A stretch of DNA of 64,000 nucleotides. Source: Methylobacterium sp. Leaf99. GTDB lineage: Bacteria > Pseudomonadota > Alphaproteobacteria > Rhizobiales > Beijerinckiaceae. The notes beneath the pieces were generated by a model. That model made no database searches and was not told the DNA's origin. It was given only the letters and a program-made list of their open reading frames with translations. The position numbers and the translations under genes were made by a program. The DNA lies in the NCBI RefSeq assembly GCF_001422375.1, contig NZ_LMMU01000001.1, forward strand, positions 124,223 through 188,222, in the 5' to 3' direction. Below are positions 27,573 through 35,303 of the stretch, piece by piece (positions within the stretch are counted from its first letter, which is position 1; every line of letters begins with the position of its first letter).

Positions 27573-28466
27573 TCACGCCGCCAGCTTGCGCATCACCTGC
27601 GCCACCGTCGAGCCGAACTCGCCGGGGCTCGGGGCCACGGTCAGACCATACGAACGCATGATCTCGGCCTTCTCGGCGGCGCTGTCGCCCGTAGCCGAGA
27701 TGATGGCGCCGGCATGCCCCATGCGGCGGCCCTTCGGAGCGGTGAGACCGGCGACGAAGCCGATAACGGGCTTGGTCATGTTCTCCTTGATCCAGGCGGA
27801 AGCTTCCGCTTCTTGCGGGCCGCCGATCTCGCCGATCATGAGCACGGCCTTGGTCTCGGGGTCCTGCTCGAACAGGGCGAGGTGATCGAGGAAGGACGAA
27901 CCGTTGATGGGGTCGCCGCCGATGCCCACCGAGGTGGTGATGCCGATGCCCTCTTCCTTCATCTGCGCGGCGGCCTCGTACCCGAGGGTGCCAGAGCGCG
28001 AGATCACGCCGACATTGCCCTTGAGGTAGATGTGGCCGGGCATGATGCCGAGCATCGACTTGCCGGGCGAAATGATGCCGGCGCAGTTCGGGCCCACCAC
28101 CATGGTGCGCTTGTCCTTGGGGTAGCGGCGGAGATACCGCTTCACCCGCATCATGTCCTGGGCCGGGATGCCGTCGGTGATCGAGCAGATCAGGGCGAGG
28201 CCCGCATCGGCGCCTTCCATGATGGCGTCGGCCGCGAAGGGCGGGGCGACGAAGGTGATGGAGGTGGTGGCACCCGTGGCCTCCACCGCTTCCTTGACGG
28301 TGTTGAACACCGGCACGCCGAGATGGGTCTTGCCGCCCTTACCGGGGGTGACGCCGCCGACGACGTTGGAGCCGTACTCCATCATCTCACGGGCGTGGAA
28401 CGTGCCCTTGTCGCCCGTGATGCCCTGAATGATGATCGGGGTCTTCTCGTCGATCAGAATGCTCAT
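27573..28466 (-). CDS. mtkB: Malate thiokinase (malate-CoA ligase), alpha subunit
   Basis: A 297-residue succinyl-CoA-synthetase-alpha-like subunit. It has the CoA-binding Rossmann start MSILIDEKTPIIIQGITGDKGTFHAREMMEYGSNVVGGV, KGGKTHLGVPVFNTV, and the phosphohistidine region KPVIGFVAGLTAPKGRRMGHAGAII. With MtkA it activates malate to malyl-CoA using ATP. Position between mtkA and ppc, and the resemblance to the M. extorquens protein, distinguish it from TCA-cycle SucD. 18 bp separate it from mtkA. Confidence 0.95.
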   Translation of the reverse strand: MSILIDEKTPIIIQGITGDKGTFHAREMMEYGSNVVGGVTPGKGGKTHLGVPVFNTVKEAVEATGATTSITFVAPPFAADAIMEGADAGLALICSITDGIPAQDMMRVKRYLRRYPKDKRTMVVGPNCAGIISPGKSMLGIMPGHIYLKGNVGVISRSGTLGYEAAAQMKEEGIGITTSVGIGGDPINGSSFLDHLALFEQDPETKAVLMIGEIGGPQEAEASAWIKENMTKPVIGFVAGLTAPKGRRMGHAGAIISATGDSAAEKAEIMRSYGLTVAPSPGEFGSTVAQVMRKLAA

Positions 28467-28484
28467 GACGTATCCTCCCCGTTC

Positions 28485-29678
28485 TCAGTTGGCGCGCGTG
28501 GCCGTGGCGGACTTGGCGGCGGCACAGGCCTCGACGGCCTTGGCGGCGGCGTCGGACAGGCTGTTGGCGGTGATAAGGTCGAGGCCGCTCTCGGCCAGAA
28601 TCTTCTGGCCCGCCTCGACGTTCGTGCCGGCGAGCCGGACGATGAGCGGCACGTCGATCTTCACTTCCTTGGCCGCCTGAATCACGCCCTGGGCGACCCA
28701 GTCGCAGCGGTTGATGCCGGCGAAGATGTTGACGAGGATCGCCTTGACGTTGCGGTCGGACAGCACCAGCCGGAACGCCGTCGCGACACGGTCGGGCGAG
28801 GCGCCGCCGCCGACATCGAGGAAGTTGGCCGGCTCGCCGCCCGCGTGCTTGATCATGTCCATGGTGGCCATGGCCAGACCGGCGCCGTTGACGATGCAGC
28901 CGATCTCGCCCTCGAGACCGATGTAGGACAGGTTGTGCTCGGCGGCCTGGGCCTCGCGCGGATCACCCTGCGAGGGATCGTGCATGTCGGCGATGTTGCG
29001 GCGGCGGAACATGGCGTTGTCGTCGAACGACATCTTGGCATCGAGGGCCAGGACGCGGTCGTCCTTGGTGACCACCAGCGGGTTGATCTCCAGCATGGTG
29101 CCATCGCAATCGCGGAACGCCCGGTAGGCGTTCATGATGGTTTTCACGGCGGCCGAGACCTGGCGGATGTTCAGTCCGAGCTGGAACGCGATCTCGCGGG
29201 CCTGGAACTGCTGCAGGCCCACCGCCGGCTCGACCACCACCTGGATCAGGGCCTCGGGCTCGTTGGCGGCGATCTCCTCGATGTCCATGCCGCCGCGCTG
29301 GGAGGCGATGACGCGCACGCGCTCGGCCTTCCGGTCCAGCACGTAGCCGAGGTAGAGTTCACGCTCGAACGGATCGGCGGTCTCGACGTAGACCCGCTGT
29401 ACCGGCTTGCCCTCGGGGCCGGTCTGCAGGGTGACGAGGCGCTTGCCGAGCAGGTCCTTGGCGGCGTCGCGGACCTCGTTGTAGGTCCGGCACAGCTTGA
29501 TCCCGCCGGCCTTGCCGCGGGCGCCGGCGTGGATCTGCGCCTTCACGGCCCAGAACGAGCCGCCGAGCTCGGTGGCGGCGTAGACCGCCTGATCGGGGCT
29601 GAAGGCCACCGCGCCCTTGGGAACCGCCACGCCGAAGCCCGCAAGCAACTCCTTGGCTTGGTACTCGTGAACGTCCAT
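28485..29678 (-). CDS. mtkA: Malate thiokinase (malate-CoA ligase), beta subunit
   Basis: A 397-residue ATP-grasp subunit homologous to Suc[23 protein letters not shown] is the usual start; the ATP-grasp region contains [21 protein letters not shown]; nucleotide/metal residues lie in [31 protein letters not shown]; the partner-binding region is [39 protein letters not shown]. It is the first gene of the second serine-cycle unit; a 235-bp gap to fchA with an AT-rich tract, palindromes and a GGAG ribosome site suggests its own promoter. Confidence 0.95.
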   Translation of the reverse strand: MDVHEYQAKELLAGFGVAVPKGAVAFSPDQAVYAATELGGSFWAVKAQIHAGARGKAGGIKLCRTYNEVRDAAKDLLGKRLVTLQTGPEGKPVQRVYVETADPFERELYLGYVLDRKAERVRVIASQRGGMDIEEIAANEPEALIQVVVEPAVGLQQFQAREIAFQLGLNIRQVSAAVKTIMNAYRAFRDCDGTMLEINPLVVTKDDRVLALDAKMSFDDNAMFRRRNIADMHDPSQGDPREAQAAEHNLSYIGLEGEIGCIVNGAGLAMATMDMIKHAGGEPANFLDVGGGASPDRVATAFRLVLSDRNVKAILVNIFAGINRCDWVAQGVIQAAKEVKIDVPLIVRLAGTNVEAGQKILAESGLDLITANSLSDAAAKAVEACAAAKSATATRAN

Positions 29679-29725
29679 GTGCGATCTCCTCGACGTTTCC
29701 TTGGGCGAACCTTCTCGTAAATTTC

Positions 29726-29791
29726 ACTTCGCGAAAAGGGCTCTGCCGTTTATATTTTTTTACATTCTCGTTGAGTCTGCCTTGAAGGCAG
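29726..29791 (-). promoter_or_regulatory. Candidate mtkA promoter/operator region
   Basis: About 48-58 bp upstream of the mtkA ATG is ACTTCGCGAAA (29726-29736), containing the palindrome TTCGCGAA. Next come an AT-rich tract (29751-29765) and a second dyad CTGCCTTGAAGGCAG (29777-29791). The same 11-mer, again next to an AT-rich tract, occurs upstream of sga (34324-34334). In M. extorquens the LysR-type activator QscR controls serine-cycle promoters; this shared element is a candidate site, not proven. Confidence 0.5.
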
Positions 29792-29873
29792 TCGGAATGC
29801 TTTTCGTATTCAACCCGATTCGGCAGCTGACCTTGGCGTTAGGCTGCGAACGAGGACTTTCCCGCCGGTCTTG

Positions 29874-29910
29874 TTTGCGATGCGGAACGAGAGCCGTCCC
29901 GCATCGCAAA
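29874..29910 (-). other. Stem-loop just after fchA
   Basis: A 12-bp perfect inverted repeat (TTTGCGATGCGG / CCGCATCGCAAA) with a 13-nt loop lies 3 bp beyond the fchA stop. No U-run follows on the minus strand, so it is more likely a 3'-end protecting or attenuating hairpin of the sga-hprA-mtdA-fchA transcript than an efficient intrinsic terminator. Confidence 0.6.
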
Positions 29911-29913
29911 ACA

Positions 29914-30540
29914 TCAGTTCACCTTGGCCTTGACGATCTCGTAGATCGACTCGTTGAGCGGACCGGCCGAGCCGAGCAGGGTCTCGAGCTCGGCGAGACG
30001 CGCGTCGGCGAAGGCGCGGTCGTCCAGGCCCTTGGCGTTGACGTAGACATTCAGCGCGGCGCTGCGCAGACCCGCATGGGCGGAGAGCACCGCGACACCG
30101 GCATCGGAGATGACGTTGAGGTTGCCCTTGTCGGCGACGGGCTGGGCGAGGTCGATGACCTTGCGGCAGGCCCGGCAGCATTCGAGGGGCACGTCCGTGG
30201 CGACCTTGAGGGCCGCCTGGATCTTCTCCGCCCGGGCAGCCTTTTCCTCGTCCGTGGTCTTGGGAAGCCCGTAGGCGCCCATCACCGCGTCGAAGGCCGC
30301 GACGTCGTCGGCGATCATGCCGGTGAGCTCGGCCCGGAGCGCCTCGGATTGCGAAAGGATCTCCTTCAGCTCGCCCTCGACCTCGACGTACTTCTTCTTC
30401 CCGATGGTGAGGTTGCACACCATGCTGAGCAGCGCCGCCCCCATGGCGCCGTGGATGGCGGCGGCGCCGCCGCCACCGGGGGTCGGGGCCGAGCTGGCGA
30501 GCCCGTCGAGGAAGGTCTGGATGGTCGCGTCGGCGGCCAT
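29914..30540 (-). CDS. fchA: Methenyltetrahydrofolate cyclohydrolase
   Basis: A 208-residue FTCD-cyclodeaminase-family protein. In methylotrophs FchA interconverts 5,10-methenyl-H4F and 10-formyl-H4F, linking formate to the serine cycle. Seen: IQTFLDGLASSAPTPGGGGAAAIHGAMGAALLSMVCNLTIGKKKY, the family's glycine-rich active-site segment, then helical sequence with VPLECCRACRKVIDLAQPVADKGNLNVISDAGVAVL. It starts 3 bp after the mtdA stop, so the two enzymes of the same folate branch are co-translated. Confidence 0.95.
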   Translation of the reverse strand: MAADATIQTFLDGLASSAPTPGGGGAAAIHGAMGAALLSMVCNLTIGKKKYVEVEGELKEILSQSEALRAELTGMIADDVAAFDAVMGAYGLPKTTDEEKAARAEKIQAALKVATDVPLECCRACRKVIDLAQPVADKGNLNVISDAGVAVLSAHAGLRSAALNVYVNAKGLDDRAFADARLAELETLLGSAGPLNESIYEIVKAKVN

Positions 30541-30543
30541 AAC

Positions 30544-31404
30544 TCAGGCCATCTTCTTGGCGAGGGCGTAGATCTCCTCGGCGTCGAGCACCTGCTCGGT
30601 GCTGTCGAAGAGCTGGCCGACGCAGGCGCGGTGGAGCTTCAGCTTCAGGCCGCCGATGCCGAGCGCGCCGAACACCTTCTTGCCGTGGCGGTCCTTGCCC
30701 TTGTCCATGGCGTCGATGCCGCCGAAGCCGAGGGGGGGCTGGGCGTTGTAATCGGCGACGAACTCGATGCTGGCCTCGTCCTTCCAGTCGGCTTCCGACA
30801 GGAGCTCGATGCCGATGGCGCCGGCAGAGAACACGAGGTTCTGGCCCTTGACGATGGCGGCGCGGGAGGCGGCGTCCGGCGTCGCGGCGGCCGAGATCTC
30901 GACCTTGAAGCGCTTGTTGATCTGGTCGGCGGCGGCCTGGGCCTTGTCGAGGGAGCGGCCGCACAGGATCACGGTGGCGCCTTCCTGGGCGAGGAGGGCG
31001 GCCGAGCGCATGCCGACGGGGCCGGTGCCGGCCAGCACCACGGCCTTCTTGCCCTGGAGCGAGCCGGCGGCCTTCTGCACCAGGGCGACGCCGGCGGCGG
31101 CGGTGGTGTTGGAGCCGTTGGAATCGAGCATCACCGAGACGCGGAACGGGCCGAAGAAGCGCTTCTTCACCGCGCTCAGCACCGCCTCGCCGGCCGCCAT
31201 GCTGCCGCCGCCGACGAAGATCGCCGTGGACTTCTTCTCGGAGCCGCCGCGGGTGTAGATCGTGCCATCCACCAGGGCGCCGACGTTCTCGGGCGTCACG
31301 TTGCCGTAGCCGGTGATGTGGTCGGCGCCGCCGTCGTAGCCCACCACCACGTCGAACACGCTCGGCACGGCGTCGGTGTCGAATTGGAACAGCAGTTTTT
31401 TCAT
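30544..31404 (-). CDS. mtdA: NADP-dependent methylene-H4F/methylene-H4MPT dehydrogenase
   Basis: A 286-residue dehydrogenase oxidising or reducing methylene-tetrahydrofolate (and the methanopterin analogue) with NADP(H). The N-terminal MKKLLFQFDTDAVPSVFDVVVGYDGGADHITGYGNVTPEN segment and the Rossmann motif AVVLAGTGPVGMRSAALLAQEGA with CGRSLDKAQ are hallmark MtdA sequence. MtdA is nearly restricted to methylotrophic proteobacteria with the serine cycle, so it identifies the organism's lifestyle. It lies 120 bp from hprA and 3 bp from fchA. Confidence 0.97.
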   Translation of the reverse strand: MKKLLFQFDTDAVPSVFDVVVGYDGGADHITGYGNVTPENVGALVDGTIYTRGGSEKKSTAIFVGGGSMAAGEAVLSAVKKRFFGPFRVSVMLDSNGSNTTAAAGVALVQKAAGSLQGKKAVVLAGTGPVGMRSAALLAQEGATVILCGRSLDKAQAAADQINKRFKVEISAAATPDAASRAAIVKGQNLVFSAGAIGIELLSEADWKDEASIEFVADYNAQPPLGFGGIDAMDKGKDRHGKKVFGALGIGGLKLKLHRACVGQLFDSTEQVLDAEEIYALAKKMA

Positions 31405-31524
31405 TGTTCTTGATCCCTGTCGTTTCCACGCTTGGCGCGGCTGGCGTTTATTTTTGAGTTCCCGGTCGCAGCCTCGCTGCGGGGCGTGACGCGATCCCTC
31501 CCCTGTGCGGCGAGGGAAAGCCCG

Positions 31525-32463
31525 TCACACCACGTTCTGCGGCTTGCCCGCGACGAAGGCCTCGACGTTGTCCACGAGCTGGTCGGCCAGGATCTGCATG
31601 GCCTCCTTGCTTGCCCAGGCCACGTGCGGCGTGACGATGAGGTTGGGCAGGTCGAGCTCGCACAGGATGTTGCCGTTCTTCGGCGGCTCGGTCACGACCA
31701 CGTCGAAGCCCGCACCCCCGATGGTGCCGTTCTGGAGCGCCTCGGCCAGGGCCTCCTCGTCGACGAGGCCGCCGCGCGCGGTGTTGATGAGAAGCGCGTG
31801 CTTCTTCATCTTCGCCAGCTCGGCGCGGCCGATCATGTTGCGGGTCTCGGGCGTCAGCGGCGCGTGCAGGGTGATGACGTCGGACTGGGTCAGGATGGTC
31901 TCGAAGTCGACCAGTCCCTCCTGGGGGAACACGTCGTAGGCGATGACCTTCATGCCGAGCGCTTCCGCCCGCTTGGCGATGGACTTGCCTAGCGCCCCGT
32001 AGCCGACGATGCCCAGCGTCGAGCCGGCGATGTCGTGGATCGGGTAGTCGAAGTAGCAGAACTGGGTGGATTTCGCCCAATCGCCCCGGCGCACGGAATT
32101 GGCGTAGGGCACGATGGCCCGGCGCAGAGCGAAGATCAGGCCGATCACGTGCTCGGGCACGGTGTTGAAGGCGTAGTTGCGGATGTTGACGACGGTGATG
32201 CCGAGTTCCTTGGCGGCTGCCTTGTCGACCACGTCCGTGCCGGTGGCGGCCACGGCGATGAGCTTGAGGTCGGGGAGCTGCTTCAACACGTCGGCGCGCA
32301 TGGGCACCTTATTGATGAGGGCGATCTCGGCGCCCTTCAGGCGCTCGACGATCTCCTCGGGCGTCCAGGTCGAATCGTACTCGACGTAGTCGTGCGGAAA
32401 ATTGAACTCCCGGACCTCGGCGTCGAGGGACTCGCGGTCGAGGAACACGATTGTCTTCGTCAT
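31525..32463 (-). CDS. hprA: NAD(P)H-dependent hydroxypyruvate reductase
   Basis: A 312-residue D-2-hydroxyacid dehydrogenase reducing hydroxypyruvate to D-glycerate in the serine cycle. Seen: the substrate loop AVAATGTDVVDKAAAKELGITVVNIRNYAFNTVPEHVIGLI, the Rossmann motif GSTLGIVGYGALGKSIAKRAEALG, the catalytic Arg region INTARGGLVDEEALAEAL, Glu in VVTEPP and the catalytic His in NLIVTPHVAWAS. The C-terminus closely follows the M. extorquens protein. It lies 90 bp after sga. The 120-bp gap to mtdA holds a partial GC hairpin but no gene. Confidence 0.96.
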   Translation of the reverse strand: MTKTIVFLDRESLDAEVREFNFPHDYVEYDSTWTPEEIVERLKGAEIALINKVPMRADVLKQLPDLKLIAVAATGTDVVDKAAAKELGITVVNIRNYAFNTVPEHVIGLIFALRRAIVPYANSVRRGDWAKSTQFCYFDYPIHDIAGSTLGIVGYGALGKSIAKRAEALGMKVIAYDVFPQEGLVDFETILTQSDVITLHAPLTPETRNMIGRAELAKMKKHALLINTARGGLVDEEALAEALQNGTIGGAGFDVVVTEPPKNGNILCELDLPNLIVTPHVAWASKEAMQILADQLVDNVEAFVAGKPQNVV

Positions 32464-32553
32464 GGAATCCCTCAGGTCGATCCGGCCGAACCGCCGGCAG
32501 CACGGTGGTCGATGGGGTCGCCGGGGCGAAGGATCGCCCCGGCGGTCGTCAGG

Positions 32554-33762
32554 TCAGGCCTTGGCCAGGGGATTCTCGCGCAGGTAGCTCGACGCGGCGG
32601 CGACACCCGAGCCGGGCGTGACCTTCACGCCGTGGTCGAGCATGGCCATCTCGGCACCCGCGATGGCGCCCAGCAGCGACAGCTCGTTGAGGTCGCCGAC
32701 GTGGCCGATGCGGAACACCTTGCCGGCGAGCTTGTTCAGGCCGGCGCCGAGGGCGAGGTTGTAGCGGACGTAGGCGTGCTTGATGATCGCCGCGCCGTCG
32801 ATCCCCTCGGGCACCACGATGGTGGTGACCGTGTCGGAGTTCCACTTGGGCTCCTTGGCGCAGGTCTTGAGACCCCAGGCCGCCACGGCCTGGCGGGTCG
32901 CCTCGCCGAGGACGTGGTGGCGGTGGTAGACGTTCTCGAGGCCTTCCTCGTTGAGGCAGGCGAGCGCCTCGCGCAGGCCGTAGAGCAGCGGCAGCGACGG
33001 GGTGTAGGGGAAGTAGCCGGCCGGGTTCTGCTTCTGGTGGTCGGCCCAGTCGAAGTAGACGTGGGCGAGACGGTCGTTCTTGCCGGCGGACGCCTCGGCG
33101 GCCTTGAGGGCCTTCTCGCTGACGCAGATCACGCCGAGGCCGGCGGGCAGCATCAGGCCCTTCTGGGAGCCGGCGATGGCGCAATCGACGCCCCACTCGT
33201 CCATCTTGTAGGGGAGCGAGCCCACCGACGACACGCCGTCGACGAACAGCAGGGCCGGGTGGCCGGCGGCGTCGATGGCCTTGCGCACGGCGCCGATATC
33301 CGAGGTGACGCCGGTGGCGGTCTCGTTATGGACGACCATGACGGCCTTGATCTCGTGGTTCTTGTCGGCGCGCAGGGCCTCGCCGATCTTCTCCGGGTCT
33401 GCGCCCGTGCCCCACTCCTCGTCCTGCACGATGACGTCGAGGCCGAGGCGCTCGGCCATGTCGACCCAGAGCAGGCTGAACTGGCCGAAGCGCGAGGTCA
33501 GCACCTTGTCGCCGCGGGCCAGGGTGTTGGTGAGCGCCGATTCCCAGATGCCCGTGCCGGAGGCCGGGAACAGGAAGATCGTGCCCTTGGTCGAGCCGAA
33601 CACCGCCTTGGTGTCCTCGAACAGGGGCTTGGTCAGGGCGGGGAAGTCCACCGAGCGATGGTCCTCGGACTGCACCACCATCGATCGCAGGACGCGATCG
33701 GGGATGTTCGTCGGGCCAGGAACGAAGAGGTGGTTGCGACCCGGCCGTTTCGTTGCCGCCAT
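32554..33762 (-). CDS. sga: Serine-glyoxylate aminotransferase
   Basis: A 402-residue class V PLP aminotransferase that transfers the amino group of serine to glyoxylate, giving hydroxypyruvate and glycine. Seen: NHLFVPGPTNIPDRVLRSMV at the start, SEDHRSVDFP, FLFPASGTGIWESALTNTLARGDKVL, VDGVSSVGSLP and the PLP lysine in CAIAGSQKGLMLPAGLGVICVS. The start MAATKRPGRNH gives the same length as the M. extorquens enzyme. It is the first gene of the serine-cycle cluster, preceded by a roughly 700-bp region without genes. Confidence 0.96.
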   Translation of the reverse strand: MAATKRPGRNHLFVPGPTNIPDRVLRSMVVQSEDHRSVDFPALTKPLFEDTKAVFGSTKGTIFLFPASGTGIWESALTNTLARGDKVLTSRFGQFSLLWVDMAERLGLDVIVQDEEWGTGADPEKIGEALRADKNHEIKAVMVVHNETATGVTSDIGAVRKAIDAAGHPALLFVDGVSSVGSLPYKMDEWGVDCAIAGSQKGLMLPAGLGVICVSEKALKAAEASAGKNDRLAHVYFDWADHQKQNPAGYFPYTPSLPLLYGLREALACLNEEGLENVYHRHHVLGEATRQAVAAWGLKTCAKEPKWNSDTVTTIVVPEGIDGAAIIKHAYVRYNLALGAGLNKLAGKVFRIGHVGDLNELSLLGAIAGAEMAMLDHGVKVTPGSGVAAASSYLRENPLAKA

Positions 33763-33841
33763 GATGATGTCTCCGGTTCTCAAAGTAAGTGCGCGCGACA
33801 CGTGCGACGCGATGGTTCAGTGGCGGAAGGTCTGCCCCATG

Positions 33842-33907
33842 GGGCCGCCCTTCCGGGTGGGATCGATGACGAGACGTCGGCCCGGTCGGGCCGCCCTCTC
33901 GGGTGGG
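33842..33907. repeat. Pair of imperfect 20-bp direct repeats upstream of sga
   Basis: GGGCCGCCCTTCCGGGTGGG (33842-33861) recurs as GGGCCGCCCTCTCGGGTGGG (33888-33907), 18 of 20 identical, with 46 bp between the repeat starts. Each has a CCC/GGG dyad, so they may form small hairpins in the sga leader. They lie 80-145 bp upstream of the sga ATG. Confidence 0.7.
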
Positions 33908-34323
33908 CAGGCTCCTACGCGCTTGCGGATCGGCCGGATACCCGGCCCGCTCCACTTGCCCTCAGGCAATATTGCCCGAGGGAATTCGACGGCCTCGCCC
34001 TACGGCGGAAACCCCGATCCCATCGGGAGCGAGGCGCCGTGCTGTCGATGGGCTGCAGGGCGTTCGAGACCCACGCCGCGATGCGCGGACGCATCGAAGC
34101 GCGCGGACGTCCGTGGACGGGTCCGACGATCTCAAGCCGTTCTCCAGGCCGGGGCGCGCTCGAAGAACCGCGCCGCCCCAGGCCGTGCAGGCGCCATGCT
34201 GCCCCGTATGTCGCTGCCCTTCTTCACCTCGCAGGGCTCCGGACGCGCGATTTCCCGCGCGGTCCGGTGGGGCACCTTGGAGGCGACTATGCCTTCCTTC
34301 GCGCAGGAAGGAAAACCCGAAAA

Positions 34324-34353
34324 ACTTCGCGAAACGTCAAATAATTTTATAGC
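34324..34353 (-). promoter_or_regulatory. Candidate distal sga promoter/operator region
   Basis: ACTTCGCGAAA (34324-34334) with the palindrome TTCGCGAA lies next to the AT-rich run AATAATTTTATA (34340-34351), which stands out strongly from the GC-rich surroundings. The identical 11-mer occurs upstream of mtkA in the same orientation relative to its AT-rich tract. Together they suggest a common activator site for both serine-cycle units; QscR is the known candidate in related species. The distance to sga (about 560 bp) is long, so another promoter closer to sga is possible. Confidence 0.5.
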
Positions 34354-34478
34354 CGCGCAAGGCTCGCGATGCGGTGCCGCACGGCGCGACGACGCTTCCC
34401 GGCGGCCGGCCGGCGTCATCAAAGTGATACGGGAATCCGGTTTGGCTCGGTCCGATGCAGATGCGTTCGGAGACCACC

Positions 34479-35303
34479 ATGGGCGAAGATTCGGAGAAGA
34501 CCATCCGCGTCCGAACCCTGTTCCTGTCGGACATGCACCTCGGGACCAAGGGTTGCCAGGCGGCGTTGCTGCTCGAATTTCTGCGCGATTACGATGCCGA
34601 CGAAATCTACCTCGTCGGCGACATCGTCGATGGCTGGCAGCTCAAGTCCGGCTGGTACTGGCCGCAGAGCCACAACGACGTGGTCCAGAAACTCCTGCGC
34701 AAGGTGCGCAAGGGGTCGACCCTGATCTACGTGCCGGGCAATCACGACGAGTTCCTGCGCGACTACATCGGCATGACCTTCGGGGGCATCGAGGTCGCCG
34801 ACCAGCGCCTCCACGTGGCGGCGGACGGCAAGCGCTACCTCGTGATCCACGGCGATCAGTTCGACATGGTGGTGCGCCACGCCCGCTGGCTCGCCTATCT
34901 CGGCGACGGCGCCTACACGGCGGCCCTCTTCGTCAACACCCACCTCAACACCCTGCGCCGGCGCCTCGGGCTCGCCTACTGGTCGCTCTCGGCCTGGGCC
35001 AAGCTGCGGGTGAAGAACGCCGTCAACTTCATCGGCAAGTTCGAGGAATTGCTCGCGGCGGAAGCCAAGCGCGTCGGGGCCGACGGGGTGATCTGCGGCC
35101 ATATCCATCACGCCGCCAACCGGACCATCGGCGGTCTCACCTACCTCAACACCGGCGACTGGGTGGAATCCTGTACCGCCATCGTCGAACACTACGACGG
35201 CACCATGGAGGTGCTGCATTATCCGAGCATCGTGCGCGCCCGGGATGCCCGGGACGACGCCCTCGCCGGACGGCGGCCCGACGGCGCGCGGGCGGTCGCG
35301 TGA
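34479..35303 (+). CDS. LpxH-like UDP-2,3-diacylglucosamine diphosphatase family metallophosphoesterase
   Basis: A 274-residue calcineurin-like phosphoesterase. Metal-site motifs are FLSDMHLG (Asp18, His20), VGDIVDG (Asp48), VPGNHDE (Asn88, His89) and the C-terminal VICGHIHHAAN. The VGDIVDGW and NHDEF sequences are typical of the LpxH-related subgroup that often carries out lipid or sugar-nucleotide pyrophosphate cleavage. The start at 34479 has CGGAG upstream; an ATG at 34455 lacks a ribosome site. It overlaps by 4 bp a glycosyltransferase, suggesting a shared glycolipid pathway. Real substrate unknown. Confidence 0.82.
   Translation: MGEDSEKTIRVRTLFLSDMHLGTKGCQAALLLEFLRDYDADEIYLVGDIVDGWQLKSGWYWPQSHNDVVQKLLRKVRKGSTLIYVPGNHDEFLRDYIGMTFGGIEVADQRLHVAADGKRYLVIHGDQFDMVVRHARWLAYLGDGAYTAALFVNTHLNTLRRRLGLAYWSLSAWAKLRVKNAVNFIGKFEELLAAEAKRVGADGVICGHIHHAANRTIGGLTYLNTGDWVESCTAIVEHYDGTMEVLHYPSIVRARDARDDALAGRRPDGARAVA

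Larger units (their letters stand above)
33763..34478. other. Long gene-free region upstream of sga
   Basis: About 716 bp separate sga (minus) from the phosphoesterase gene (plus). No frame here has protein-like composition: a long plus-strand frame crossing it is rich in Arg, Pro and Gly and has no conserved segment. It contains two copies of a 20-bp imperfect repeat near sga and, about 570 bp from the sga start, an AT-rich tract with the ACTTCGCGAAA motif. It may carry a long 5' leader of the serine-cycle transcript. Confidence 0.65.
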
